Assembly (NCBI GenBank): GCA_024734555.1
Contig: JANPWX010000054.1
Location: 6,475,037-6,539,036, forward strand
Length of the DNA: 64,000 bases
Direction: 5' to 3'
Source of the DNA: Trochalopteron elliotii
Lineage: Eukaryota; Chordata; Aves; Passeriformes; Leiothrichidae
Both the position numbers and the translations under genes were made by a program. The notes beneath the pieces were generated by a model. That model worked only from the letters and a program-made list of their open reading frames with translations, searched no databases and was not told the origin of the DNA. Positions 12,601-25,500 of this stretch are shown piece by piece (within the stretch, counting starts at the first letter, position 1; the number at the start of each line of letters is the position of its first letter).

Positions 12601-14339
12601 TTGTAACACCCTAATGACTTTATTGTTTCACTCCCATTCCAATTCCAATCGCTATTACCATTTAAACACCTGTATTATCAAAGTGCTGTGGTTGAGCACC
12701 TTCCAGATAATTTACTTATGTTACAAAAGACTAATTCAAAGGAAGGCTGGACTGTTGCAGCATTTATCTTTTAGCATTGGCAGAATCCACCAGAAAAGTA
12801 TGTGTTGATTAAAACCACCAGCCTACAGTTATACTTTATGTGCAGGATATAGCTCTCTCAACATGATGATGAGGGGGAGAGGGACAAAAAAAATTTTATT
12901 GTAGGAAAAATTTCTAAAAAATTTCCAGGGCAGCAAATTCTTTTTACACACGCAATTAAGACATTCTTATTACACACAGAAAACAACTGCCCACTGGTTA
13001 AAAAGGTAAAGTAATATTAGCTTTTAATTTCTATTTTCAAAGGCATGCTTATGACATAATTAAATTTGTAATAATCTTCCCCACCACACACAATGACTAC
13101 TGTGTGTTCTCTCTTGTGCTCCCCATTTGCCTACTCCAACCACACTCTGCCCTGAATCTACATCGTAAATATAAATTTCGGTATCTGTGAGTATACATAC
13201 ATATTAAATGGAATCACTAACTTAACACAGAGGGGAAAAAAACCCGAAACATTGAATTTCTCTGCTTTTTCTGAGAAATGCATGAACCGTATGAAAGAAC
13301 CAGGACATTGCAGCATCCAGAGATTCCCACCAGTTGTGACTCCCAAGCCAGAATCTGCTTAACACTCAGCCTCACCAACAACTGTACAAGGAGACAGCTG
13401 CTCTAAAAAAGGAAGTAAAAAAATAAAGCCAAATTTAAAAAAATCCCTAACCTAGTTCACTATTATTTGCCCAATGTCAGTTCTAATTCTCTTCCAGTAT
13501 GGCATCTATAAGGAAACTGACACATACTGAAAACTCACCTACAAAGGAAAAAACAGAAGCAAATTTCAAGGAAGGCATCACATCCAATTTTGCAGCTTTC
13601 TGGTTCTCTCTGAGCCAACTCAAAATCCATACATCCAAAGTGCATTTGGTAGTTGGTTGGCACCATGGCCACTATGGACAACCAGGGGCTCAGTAGGCTT
13701 CCCCAGGGCAGGGCAGTGGAATGGTAAATGCCAGTACAGTCATCTCGCTCACCAAAGAGGAAACTCGTGGACACAACACCTAAGTGTGTGCATGAGTTTT
13801 CGGCATTTAAAAATTTCAAGTGCCTAAAAACATCTTCATTCTGATATAAATCTAATTGTGAGGCTAAAAACACCAAGGTAAGAAAAACTAACCCTGATTT
13901 GTAAAATTACTTGGAAGTACAGACATCTGTCCATCTCTCACTTTTCGGAATAAACAGCAACAGCACACACCTCCAGAGAATAAAGCCAGACTAAAACCTT
14001 TGTGTTTTGTCACTCTCACACATACTCTTACTGCACTTCAGCTCTTGCATGGCTTCTTTCTCAGCTAGAGCCAGCTATTGCTGGAAGGGAGCTGACAGCT
14101 CCTCATGCATCAAAGCGCAAAGCAAGTTACCTGAGCTCTCAGTAGTAGCCAGCCTGTGACAAAGGCAGCACCGAGGAAAAGGATGTTCTTATTTAAAAAG
14201 CAGCAAGGTAGAAAATTTGCCACACGTACACCAGGCAGGGAAGATTTTGGAATACATATTAGCAACACGCGAAGAACAGTTTAGCATAAGATTCAGTGCA
14301 GTCTGAGATGACAGGCGCTCAGACTGCAGTGGGTGTATG
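9655..14339. other. Non-coding stretch, no gene recognised
   Basis: Only short overlapping frames occur; the densest group, around 10254-11041, appears on both strands in several frames at once, as expected from locally higher G+C rather than from a gene. A short AGC run is at 11818-11831. A tandem homopurine or retroelement body was looked for and not seen. The region is consistent with intronic or intergenic DNA. Confidence 0.65.
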
Positions 14340-14600
14340 AGAGTACTGAAGCTCAGCACGGCCTCTGCGGAGGGCCAGGACAGGGAGCACATGGCAGCTA
14401 AGCACAGGAACGCTGCCAGCGAGCCGGGGAAGCTCCCGGGCCCGGCTGTACCCGGGGGAGGGAGTGCCCAGCCCGGCACGGCCCTGAGGAGCCCCCTCAG
14501 CGCCGCCCAGAGCAGCCTGGGCACCGCCGCCCTGAGCGGGCCGCACATCCTTATCTCCCACCCACAGAAACCTTGTGTGGGGCCACCGGGCGTAACAGAG
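14340..14600. promoter_or_regulatory. Short CpG-dense, G+C-rich patch
   Basis: About 18 CpG dinucleotides can be counted in roughly 260 bases, against a background that is strongly CpG-poor. Runs such as CCGGGGAAGCTCCCGGGC and ACCGCCGCCC stand out. Open frames appear on both strands at the same place (138 and 116 codons minus, 93 codons plus), which is what loss of stop codons in G+C-rich DNA produces. A small orphan CpG island, an unannotated first exon or a local G+C-biased conversion tract would all look like this. Confidence 0.45.
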
Positions 14601-17600
14601 CTCAAATCTCACTCGTGAGGAATTCCATGGCTTCTCACAGAGAATAATAACAGTATTTAGGAGATTCATTTCCCCCTTGATGTGCCCAGACTGTCACACA
14701 GATTAGTACCTTCAGTGAAATGCTGCAGTTAATATACTTTTCAGTCCAGCTCAGTTTGTTCCAATCTGATTTTCGAAAAATCACGTGGAGAGTTTTCAGC
14801 TGTAAGCACCATTTCTTGCACTGTGTTATTTAATTACTGTACAGGAGCTGGTTACAGACCTGAGATAGCACTGCAGTCCCTAATTCTCTTGACTTGTATC
14901 TGGCCTTCCAAGTGAAAAGCTAAATAAAGGGATCATTCTTGGTGGTATTTCCACGATGTTAACAGTGTTGCACAACTTGAGGAAGAAAGCCATGATCTTG
15001 CATAACTAAGCAACAACATGCAGTCAAGCAACAGCATTCACTCATTCCTGACTTATCCTCAGACTGATTTTACCAAGTGAATCATGTAACAATGAAGTCT
15101 AAGACCTCTATTTAGCTAAGACTTAAACTAAGATTCAGTAGCTTACTTAACTAAATTCTAAGACTTCTTTTTTGCTGCTAGATAAAATGTTTGTTTACCA
15201 GGAATCACAAAACTAAACAAAAAAGCATTAAACTTCTATAATGCTCCAAGTTTTCACTTAAACCCTGAGGCACAAATTAACTTAATTTCTCAGTGCCTGA
15301 TAGTATTTCTGCAGGATATCCACTCTTAACTTCACAGTTAGCTCAAAATCTTTATTAATATTGCCAGAAACCAGGGTGGTAGGGGGAGATTGACTTCTTA
15401 TTTATTTCTCATTCCCAAAGAAAAAGAGGTGGTGATAAACTGCGTGCCTGTTAGAACAACATGATTTAAAATTTTACAACAGAATGAAGCTCCTGTTGTA
15501 CCGCCTGGCTAATAAGCTGTCAGCTCATTTATTAAGAACTATAGAGATCTGATGGAATTTGGGCAAGCGGCTGACAGCCCATCATATTTCTAATTCTAAG
15601 GTACATCCTGTCATTCAGTAAAGTTTGAATAAAACAATTCCACATGACACATTTGCAAGTGAGCTATACAAAGACAGTTGGGAGGAATCTTGTAAAAGAT
15701 TCTTGTAAAACCTAAAGCTTTGTAGAGTATCTAGAGAAATGTATCTATAACCAGACACTGAATCAGAGTCATTTCCCCTGCTACACTCCCCAGTGCATTT
15801 TCTCCCATCCCTCCTCCATCCCACACAACGTTCTTCACCACAAGGAAGTCTTGAAGCACATTTACAGACAGTAATCCCTGTTGGAGGGAGGAAGGGTAGG
15901 AGTTTTTCATTTCCAAGGCCAAATGAATGAAGTTGACCTTAATGGATAGCATCTGCAACTGTTCTCAGAGTGAGAAGGGGGTTTAGACTAGAGGAGGAAC
16001 AAAAATAAGTCTCAGCTTAAGCCTAAGAAAAAATGCTAGGGACAAACTGAAAGAAAAAACCTAAGGAGTTTTGATTCCTAGCTGTCCAAACGGCCATTTG
16101 GAAAAAGGACTGGCTACCTTAAAAGAACTGAAAGTGATGTAAAACTTAGTAGCCTTATTGGATGTTTTACTACATCCTCGCCAGGATCTTCATTAAAATC
16201 CTACCTAAGATTAAGTCAGTGGCTGGTTGCAATAGTAAAGTGGCACCCCGGGGATGTTGCCCAATGTGATTAAGAAGCACACGGAACAGTGCTGCAAATT
16301 GTAGCTTTTCCAACTTGGATATCCCAGTGGTTTTGTTTTCATTTTTAAGAAAACATCAAGAAACCTTTTGATAAAGAATACACCAATGGTTAGGAAATAT
16401 CTTCTGCTAGAAGAGAAAAGGTGTGCAGCACTAGCCTGGGGGATTGGCACTAACACAAGCAGCTCTTCTGCTGTGACAAAACAGCATCAGAACCAACAAC
16501 CTGATAGGTGGAATCAGGGGAACCAGGTCAGTTTCTGAATATTTCAAGTGCAACTAATGTTTTTTTGAAATACAAAAAAGGATAATACAGTCTTCCTTAT
16601 ATTACACAATGCTGGAAGACCACAGATGAATAATGTTCTGATTTATATGTAAAGGATCCAAGTCCATCTGCTGCTGAAGTCTCTACAGGCCTCGGCTTTA
16701 TTTTCAAGATTGTCAACTGGCAGAAGAAACACAATTTTACCTCTTGCTGGTAGGCCAAACAATAAGTCACAGAAAGTTCCACTTATTTCCCCAAAACCAC
16801 ACAGGAGAGTCTGACTGAGCCACAACTGAACATAACATATCTTGGTCAGACCAGGCCAATCAATCACAAAAATACCTACTTGTAACTTCTTTCATAAGAG
16901 AATTTTGCCAAGATTCTCTGACTTACGAGTCTCTAAAACCTAGAGTTCTGAAAACAGATTAATCTCCATGTCATGACTGGTTACATGATCAACATTACAG
17001 CTCTGAGCCAGGACTGCACTACCAAATATAATTAGATTCACATTAAGTACTCCACAAAATAACATCACACTTAAGTTAAACATGTGTTCATGTTCTTTGC
17101 TAAGCTCTGGTGTTAACAGTGACATAAAAGTAAATATTTTTATAACTCAAAAATCTCAAAACCTTTACCAGCTCTTTCAATCCCTACTGGTTTAGGCATT
17201 ATTATTTAAATGCATAAAAATTATTTATTTTTTATAAAAACAGAGCATATAAAAATGTGAGCATGTTTCCATTTTCATAACTGTAGGTAATGCACAAGGG
17301 ACCAGAACTTGCACACATTTTATCACAGAGTATGATACAACAGCATTTTTCAAAATTGCAGTTTATTCTCTCCCTTAAAATCAGAACAAATGCTGACAGA
17401 ACAAAAGGGAAGATACACCTGTTCTCCCTGCATTGTAATGTTTTGGTGAATTGCTTGTTTTCAAACTGCACAGAAGAACAACCTAATTTGCAGAAACATA
17501 CAACTCCTCAATGGTTTGAGTTTAAATATAAACAAACAAAAAATGACTGTACAATCCAAGATAACAGTGAGAACATTTGGTAAGTTACTAGCAAACATTT

Positions 17601-20600
17601 AATAAAAATTGTTCATCAATTTCAAGTTTTGCCATAGCAAACAAACTTGCCAGTCTTTGAAACCCCGCAGAGGAAAAGTGTGGTAAGGGATGATGTTCTT
17701 GGGAGTTTCTGTTTTCCTCCTGCCTGCTGGAATCTGCAGCACCCCTGTATGGATAGCCCTTTCACAGCAAGGTTGTGTCAACCAGTGCTGATGTTTCCAG
17801 AATAGTTAAAAAAGTCCTATGGGACCCTAAACTGAATGGCTTTAGCTCTAACCTTGTGAAGATACTTTTGAGAAACTCATCAGAGGCACCAAGCCTTCAT
17901 GAAAATTCCACAGAGAGGTTCCTGCTTGCATGCAGCTCCTTGTTGGATCCAGACCCAGGATTAATGAGTTGCACTGGCTTTCCTGATAAAATAATAATTT
18001 CTTTACAAAATGCTAGTTAAACATGAAATGTTTCTAAATACTATGGCTCCCCGCCTTAGACACTGAAAACGTTACGGGTCCAGTAATTATGAGCATTAGG
18101 ACTTGCTCTTGAGTCAGTGATTAAGATAAGCTGGGGTCTTGGTCAGGACTGCCCTACCACTGCATCTCCTCACAGCACAAGCTACAATGCAAGTACATTA
18201 ATATTTTCGTTTACAGAATGACAATGGTGATGTACACAAAGCTAATGAAAGAAACTCGAAGATGACAACATTCTGCATCGTGTGAGAGAGCACTTTCAAA
18301 GCAAAGCAATTTTTAGTAAAGCTTTTTTTTTTAATAGAAAATTTGGAAGACATGAAATTTCCATTTAATTTGAGACAGAAACTCAGGCTGCCTGAAAAAT
18401 CCTATTTCTTAAACGTTTCTAAATTCCAAAATGAAGACTTTCCAAAGTCTTAAACTCACAGTGCATTTTGTTGTAAATGCAGGATGACAACATATATGAG
18501 AAAAACCAAAACATATTTTAAACATGTTATCATCATTTACAATGTTGAAGTTCTAATGAGGTTAAATGTTAAAAGAAATGCTTCTTCAAATCCTGTTTAG
18601 AATGCTCAATATGTCTGCCATTGCCTAGGTAGCTGGTCACCCAGTCTTCTCTTCCTAAATCACTTTCATAACTCCATTGCTGCAGATTTATTGAAAAATG
18701 TAAGTGGGGAGGAGGAGGAAGTCAGGGTAGAAGAAACCAAAATCATTCCTCAACTCTTAAAATGCTTTAAAATATATTATGCTTTACCTATCACAGCAAG
18801 TTCTCCTTTTTCAAAACCTGAATTGTGCATCTTTTTTCAGGCATCACTAACTGACACTGGCACTGTGCAAACCTCCAAATTTCCAGTAGTTTTGGGCCAG
18901 CTTCAAGAAGTTGACACACTTACCAGCACCTCTTTGGTCCAGAAATCCTGGGAAAGTTTCAATTCCTCCCAGCTTCAAAATGGTCACAAATATTTCAAGA
19001 ATAGCCTTTGCTGTGGTATTTCTCTTTCCTCTTCCAAAGAAAACCTAAACATTAGTTCAGAGGCATGTGACAATGCTGTAAAATGCCTTCCTTAGCCACC
19101 TAAAAAGGATCAAAGTTTTAGATAAAGGCTTGCCTTTTGAAGCAGGATACACAACAGTAACCCATGACAAGCATTATGAATTTTGCTCTCTGCAAAAGTT
19201 CATCTCCTTTTACAGCCCAAATGGGACCATCTAAATCTGGCCTTCCTGGAGTCACAAAACCTTGTTGCGCTTGCACCTCTTAAAGCAAAGGTCAGAATCA
19301 CACACTATGCTATCTCATTTACAAAAAAAGATGCATCTTTTTCCATATTTCCCTCATAGAAGTTACTGGAGCCAACAGCTGATTTGTACCTTGAACCTTC
19401 TGATAACCTCACAACTATGACACTGCCCTGCAAGGAACTGAGCCTTGCTCTTCATCGATTCCAGCAAGAAGCAGATTTTACACAAGGATGCATTATCTTC
19501 CCAAGACTGAAAAAGATTTATACAATGAAACTTTGATAAAAATCAGCTCTTTAGAGCAGCTCCATGATAAACTCAAAGGTCTAAGTGAGGCAACAAATAA
19601 GTTTAGAATCATGTTTGATACAATACCTACCAAGGCCAAAAAACATCACTGTATCATGACAAATTTTAGTGGATGCATGTTCCCATGCTTGGCCTCAACT
19701 ACAGACCCTTTGTATTTGAGAAATTAGGAGACAACCTAAACCTTTGCTGACCTCCTAAAAAACCAGCAGTATTGCAAGAACTCTATTTTACAGAGATGAA
19801 ATTTCAACAAAAATAAACTACCTTTAAAAAGAAAAACAAAAGAAACCAAAACCAACACAGAGGCTTTTGCTGCCAGTGACTCACAGTATTATTTTTTTCC
19901 TTAACTGCCCACCAAAACTTCATGTCAGACTGTAATCGTTTCAGCCTTTGTTGAAATATGTTCCCACTGAAAACCATCGCTGCATCATCATTCGAGGCTT
20001 AACATAAGAAGTATCACAGACAGACCACTGCCACGAAGCCCATGCCGCCAGCAGCCCTGCTTTTGGTTTACCTTCATATGTCAAGCTATCATTCACAGCC
20101 GGTCAGCAGCTGCTTGGTGAGCAGCTCTGCCAACCCCACTGGAGCAGAGCAAGCTTCCGAGAAAGGGAGCAGGCAGCTCGAGGTGAAACCAGCCCCGGCG
20201 TCCCGAGACAAGGCACGCTGCTCATGAATCACAGCCATTAGTCACGCTTACACAGCACAAACACGGGAGCCGGGCTGGGGACAGCTGCCTGCTAACTGCT
20301 ACAAAGGTGCTCATTAGAGCCCCCGTTTCCTTTTGTCTTTCAGATCCCCAGTGCTCCCATGCCAGACTGCTTTTGAAAATTACACTTACCGCTTCCACGA
20401 AAGCCTTGGCTTTTGGAAGAAAAAGGTGTGTTGTCTAAGCAACATTTGGGGCCTTTCCAAACAGCTGAGGATAGTTGTAAGTCAGTGCAGTTGCAGTGTG
20501 GCATATCCACACTAACGCAGAAAACCCACAATGGTTTTGTTCCATGATGACAAACACATTTTAAACTTGCCTGTGTTCCAGTGATGTTGTAAGCTAAAGA

Positions 20601-21639
20601 CAAACCTTTTATTTATAAATATATACCACCCCCTTAAGCTTAAATTCTAGAAAGACAAGAAGCAAATTATTGCACTCTTTTAGACAGTGGGGCTAAATGG
20701 CTTTCCTGAAGCCCCACACCTATCCAAGAAGTATTTTGTCTGTGCCTTAAGCACAAAGAACCCATCCCCAGTGTGACACCACAGGATATCTATCCTGCCT
20801 TGTTGGCTTCAGCAACTCCATCAGCAGTCCTCTCTGTTGAAGAACTGCTGCACCTCATGCTCTAGTCTTGTGCTGGGAAAGTGAAAAATCTCAAAACTGT
20901 TTGTAAGCCAATTAGCATCTTGCTAGCACCACCTTCATATTTAATTATATTTAGGACATAATTATCAGCAAAGACCTTAGTTAATACCCTGTCTGCTATT
21001 AGCAAAGTCACGCCCAAGGAACAAACAGGAACAGCATAGCAATATTATCCAGAGTAAGTTGAACTACATGCACATTATATTGTATTCATGTCAGGTATGT
21101 TCTCTTTGTACTGTCTTCATTTTTTACTTTTTAAATTACTACATCACATGACATCTTTTAAAAGCTACAACAAATTAAACAGCTTGACAGAAATATTACT
21201 GGAGAGGAGACTCTTGGCTGTATGCAGAAGATTAGACTTACATATTTATCCTTTCTGACATTATAAAACAATTAAAAAGCAATCTTTCTTATGTTACTTT
21301 GAATGAAAGTGTTATTTTGTAATTAAAGAGTCAAGTCCTAGAATTAAGTGACTATCATCTGTAAATCTTAATTTCTCTCTCTTTTAAAAATTTGGTAGGG
21401 GTTAGTAGCAAAATACTTGAAAAACAGACTTGCTGTGTTCTGAATCGCATAGAAGAAATAACCTCAAGAACAACAAAACAACCCAAAAGCAAAAACACCC
21501 AAAAACTTAGGAAAAAAAAATACTTGCTCCTCTACATAGCAACCGGAAGCAGGTAAGGTTTTCCTCCCCCTGACATGCAAATCCATGGAATTTCAACTAT
21601 TAAACCCTGCAAAAGACAGAGCTGAATTCCCACAGCTCA
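14601..21639. other. Non-coding stretch, no gene recognised
   Basis: The DNA returns to A+T-rich composition. Frames reach 134 codons (18691-19095, plus; no ATG near its start) and fall in a cluster of open frames to about 19730 that change phase repeatedly. None matches a family I know. Two odd palindromes at 15515-15525 and 15569-15579 are listed separately, and a modest CpG-richer patch occurs at about 20150-20280. No transposable element could be recognised. Confidence 0.6.
15515..15579. promoter_or_regulatory. Paired CTGWCAG palindromes, possible TALE homeodomain sites
   Basis: AGCTGTCAGCT at 15515-15525 and GGCTGACAGCC at 15569-15579 are each 11-base palindromes around a single central base, and both contain the TGACAG core bound by MEIS/TGIF-type homeodomain proteins. 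They lie 54 bases apart, centre to centre, with a TTATTAA-containing A+T-rich stretch between them. The arrangement resembles a developmental enhancer, but that is inference from motifs only. Confidence 0.3.
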
Positions 21640-21860
21640 GCCGCACTGCTCATCAAAGGCAGCAGCGTAGGAAGGGCTCGGTGTGAGGCCAAGCACCGCG
21701 CAGGAGCCCCTTGTGACACGCAGCGTTACACAACAAGCTCTCCTGCCACGCAGACCAGCAGCTTCTCCGCACGGCAGCATCTGCGAGTGGCCTGGATGCA
21801 AGTCACTGAACTGGAAGGGAGAGCCTCCCATGTGAGCCTCCTTCCCAGCGCCAACGCGAG
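21640..21860. promoter_or_regulatory. Second CpG-dense patch
   Basis: About 15 CpG dinucleotides occur in some 220 bases, including clusters such as CACCGCGCAG and AGCGCCAACGCGAGC, in otherwise CpG-poor DNA. A 101-codon minus-strand frame (21637-21942) and a 62-codon frame overlap here and show no recognised domain. It may be an orphan CpG island or simply a G+C-rich remnant. Confidence 0.35.
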
Positions 21861-22459
21861 CATGAAGGGTATCAAAGCAAAATGAGAGGTGAACTGGAAC
21901 AAGAGTTTCATCACATGGAATAAGGCAGCTACTTTCCCGCAACAGCGTGAGCTGTGCTCGTTAGCATGTCCATGGGTTAACAGTTATCACATTGATCAGC
22001 CGCTCCTGAGTGACAAGCCTTCCCCCAAGGAAACTGACTGCGACCGCAATTAAAATATACACAGTTTATACAACAATGCCACAGAAAGCCCTCGACTTTA
22101 ATCAGAAAGAAAATAGCGCAAATATTCACGTGTTAGGTTTTTTGCATTTTAGAATGCATTTGCAAAACTTTACATGGACTGCACAATCAGTCACAATATT
22201 TATTTAGTTGAATAAATAGCAAATTTCATGTTAGAAGGTTTTTGCTGCTTGGAAGGCGACACAGTGAATGAACTTTTTTGTAGATGAGTGGGCATCAGAG
22301 CAAGCTTATGAAGAAATCCCTATCTCCATCAAAGGCTACTGTTCCAGAAAAAAGCCCTTTTATCTTTATTTCTATTATTTGTTTTACAATAATATCTAAA
22401 AGACCCTCTGTTAGATACAAAAGCAAACTGCGACAAGCATTCTCCCAGCAGAGATTTAT

Positions 22460-22570
22460 AATCTAATAACAGGATATGGCATAGGTGAAGAGACTTGTCC
22501 AAGGTCACATAGTAGATACATGCCACAAATAAGAATGTCAATGCTTCCTGACACTCTCTCTAGCCCTTTG
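22460..22570 (+). mobile_element. MIR-like ancient SINE fragment
   Basis: The stretch GACTTGTCCAAGGTCACATA (22491-22510) closely resembles the conserved MIR core segment that reads AACTTGCCCAAGGTCACACA. Flanking bases follow the MIR order loosely: an ATAGGTGAAGAG segment upstream, then a TAGTAGATA segment and a terminal region ending in CTGACACTCTC. MIR is a tRNA-derived SINE found in old, diverged copies across amniotes. The copy is degenerate, and its limits are approximate. Confidence 0.6.
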
Positions 22571-25500
22571 CCACCTAATTCACATTGCCTTCCTACACCT
22601 TTTATGACAAACGAGCAAACAACCTATTTAGGGTGGCAGGAAGAGGATGTGTGATCCTTCAGATGAGTATGAGCCTATTTTTCTGATAAAATAAAAGCTT
22701 TCCATTTATCCTTAAATGGAATAGTTGCAGGTGCAGTCTTTATTTGCCTTTACCACAAAATCAGTACAAGTCATATCAATAAATTTATCTACAAAAGTAT
22801 GCAAAAATCCTTTTATTTAAAGATTGGTTCTTTAAAAAGGAAAAATCTACACCAATTTTCTTTTTGTGACATTTGTTGCTGCTAATTTTCAACAGACACT
22901 TTTTAAGGAGAAGTGTTAAAAACATAAGCATAGCTATCTTCCTTCCCTGCCTGCCTTTGTTTACCATGTAAATTGCCACCCACACACTTTCCCATACAGA
23001 GCACAGTGGGGTACTATTCACCAAGCCAGAGCTTCAGCAAATGCAGCTCCTGTCCCCAGCAGGAATAAGGTTGTGCCTGGAGTTCACTCTTGGAGTCACA
23101 TAAGTTTATCTGGGGGTAACAGGAAAAAGAGGCTTGATAAGAGTCACTGAGCTAATCCAACTTACACCTAATGGACCTGAGGGTGGGAGAATGGAGGGAA
23201 AAGAAGAGCATAAAACACACAGAGAACAGATCACCTCAAGAAAAGTAATTTTAAACCCATGAATTTACATTTTACTGGGGTTCCTTCATGATACACACAC
23301 AACCAACATACTGTACTGTGCATTCAAAAATGTGCCAAATTAAGAAACAAAAAAGTAACCCAAAAATCCAGAACTATGTAGGTTCAAACTTCTAAACAAC
23401 AAAAATTTTTAAGAACTATTTGAGAGATGTCTTTTAGAATATTACTTTCTTCCTTTCAAAAGGAAATATTCTTTTTATTCCTGTCCTTAACAAATGCTGT
23501 GCAACCTCAAAATCCATTTATGAAGTGCTGTCCCACCACAGTACGCTCAGTGAAGGCACACAGTGTTTTCTCAGATAAGTATCAGCATTCGTATTTTTAT
23601 GCATTCAACACAACCCCCATCTGTGTGCCTGCAAGGTGGAGGTTTGTCAAATGGGAAAGGAGCTCCAGGAACAGCTCACTGCTCTTCACCTCCTGCAGGA
23701 GCTGCAACAGGGAAGAGAAGTAGGGAAACCTTCCTATGCTACAGTCTTCACTTTGGGTGAAGTATTAGCAACCTCTAGAGAATAGAAATAAGACCTCTAC
23801 ATTGCTGTGTACCACACACTGCAAAGAAAAAAACAGAAACACACACGTGAGCTTTGCACAGGCAAAAGTATTTTATTCCAAGATTTCAATGCAATGCTAC
23901 TGCAGGGGAAGACAGGTGCTAAAAAACACCCAACCCACATGGAAGGAGCAGAGAGAAACAGAACCAAAACATTCTAGCAGCCCCATCTGCAATATATCTC
24001 CTTTTCGAGGTCCACATGGACACACACAATCAAAACCTCTACTTTCCATCAGAAGACAAAATACATGTTGTACAAACACACACGGAGCACTATGTGTACC
24101 CATTTACTAAAGCTACATTCATACATTTACAGAGGGAGAAAAAAAAAATCCAACCCTGTCTTTAAACATACAAAAACTTAATGCAAAGTGTATGCCTGAG
24201 GATTTTCAAGTATCACTTTTCCAGTTACATCAGTAATAACTTTTGTAATTTTGAATTTCCATGATGGGGGTATCCCTCGCAGGTTTCAATTAGTAGTCTT
24301 TACTGTCTGAATGTCTTTACTTTAATCTAATTTTTTTTCCCCTGCAGTGAAATGTTTTGCCATTAAGCAAAATGGAGGATTAGGAATAATGACAATTAAT
24401 GGAGCAAATGTTTGTATAATGAAATCATGCTTGTATCAGCAGGCAAAGAGAGAGACTCGGGACAGCCTTTCTCCATTCCTGATTTTACACTGTGCAGCTT
24501 CAGATATTATAGGAAAACAACTTAGAGCAAAAGATTGTCCTCTGGCTCCTGATCTGGCATTGTGTTTACTAAGGACACATACAAGTGATATCATCCCAAG
24601 TGACATGTTAGGCAAGCTTAGAACTTACATTTTGTTCTCCCTCTTTCTTTTTCGCTCCCTTGAAAAGATTTTGGGCAATATGGATTTTTAGGACTACCAA
24701 GGAATTTTGTGGCTGAAGAATTTAGAAATTAAGTTGCCCATTGTCTAGATACCACATTCTTTCAGGGAGACTGAAAGTGCTTTTAGGTTTCTTTTCTGAA
24801 ACATCTACTTTTAACATCTACTTATGATCATTCTTGTCTCCAAATGCTTTATTCTAAGAACCAGAATGCACCTAGAGATTAGACCACAGGCTTCCCACCA
24901 CAGCTGAAGTTTCATGGACAAGATACAACAGCAACATCCACCTTCCCACTTCCATGTAAAGAGTCAGACAGGAGGTACCCAGTGAGAATGCAGCTACTGA
25001 AAAATTTCAGAGTACTCTCTCAAAACTCCACTCTTCAACTATTCCCAGGTTAGCTTTGGCTCCAAAGTGGCATCCTCTGCATACGGTGTCTATGCAGGAA
25101 GGTGCAGAGCCTGCTCAAATTCCCCCAGGGGCAGAAATGAGGAAAGGTTGGTTCTCACTAACACTTTAATGCTGTTCTTTGCATAAAGAATCAGGCCTTG
25201 TAGAATGGATGGAAAACAGTCCATGCTGTAAGAATCAGTATTTAGTAAGGGTCATTTATGAAGTGTCAAGGTAACAATCTCTGTATGAAAGAAGTTGTGC
25301 TCAAGAGCTTGAATGTTAAAATTAAGGCTTTAATTTTGAAGGGAAGGAAAAGTCAATAAAAAGCAAATTCAATCATCTTCAAAAGACTTAAATGCATAGC
25401 TCAGAAAACACTGGCAGAAGACAGATGCCTTTACCACAATAAGAGAACAAATGAAAATACATATTGGAAAGGGGAACTTGCTTTCTTGGAAACTTTACTG

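Noticed and set aside
14390..14470. G-rich patch as a quadruplex
   Set aside because: Loops between G runs exceed seven bases.
14189..14669. Minus-strand 138- and 116-codon frames as exons
   Set aside because: They coincide with the CpG-dense patch, overlap each other in different phases and face a plus-strand frame; G+C richness explains the lack of stops.
16150..16480. Segment resembling a degraded interspersed repeat
   Set aside because: Its texture suggested an old element but no terminal repeats or familiar core could be identified.
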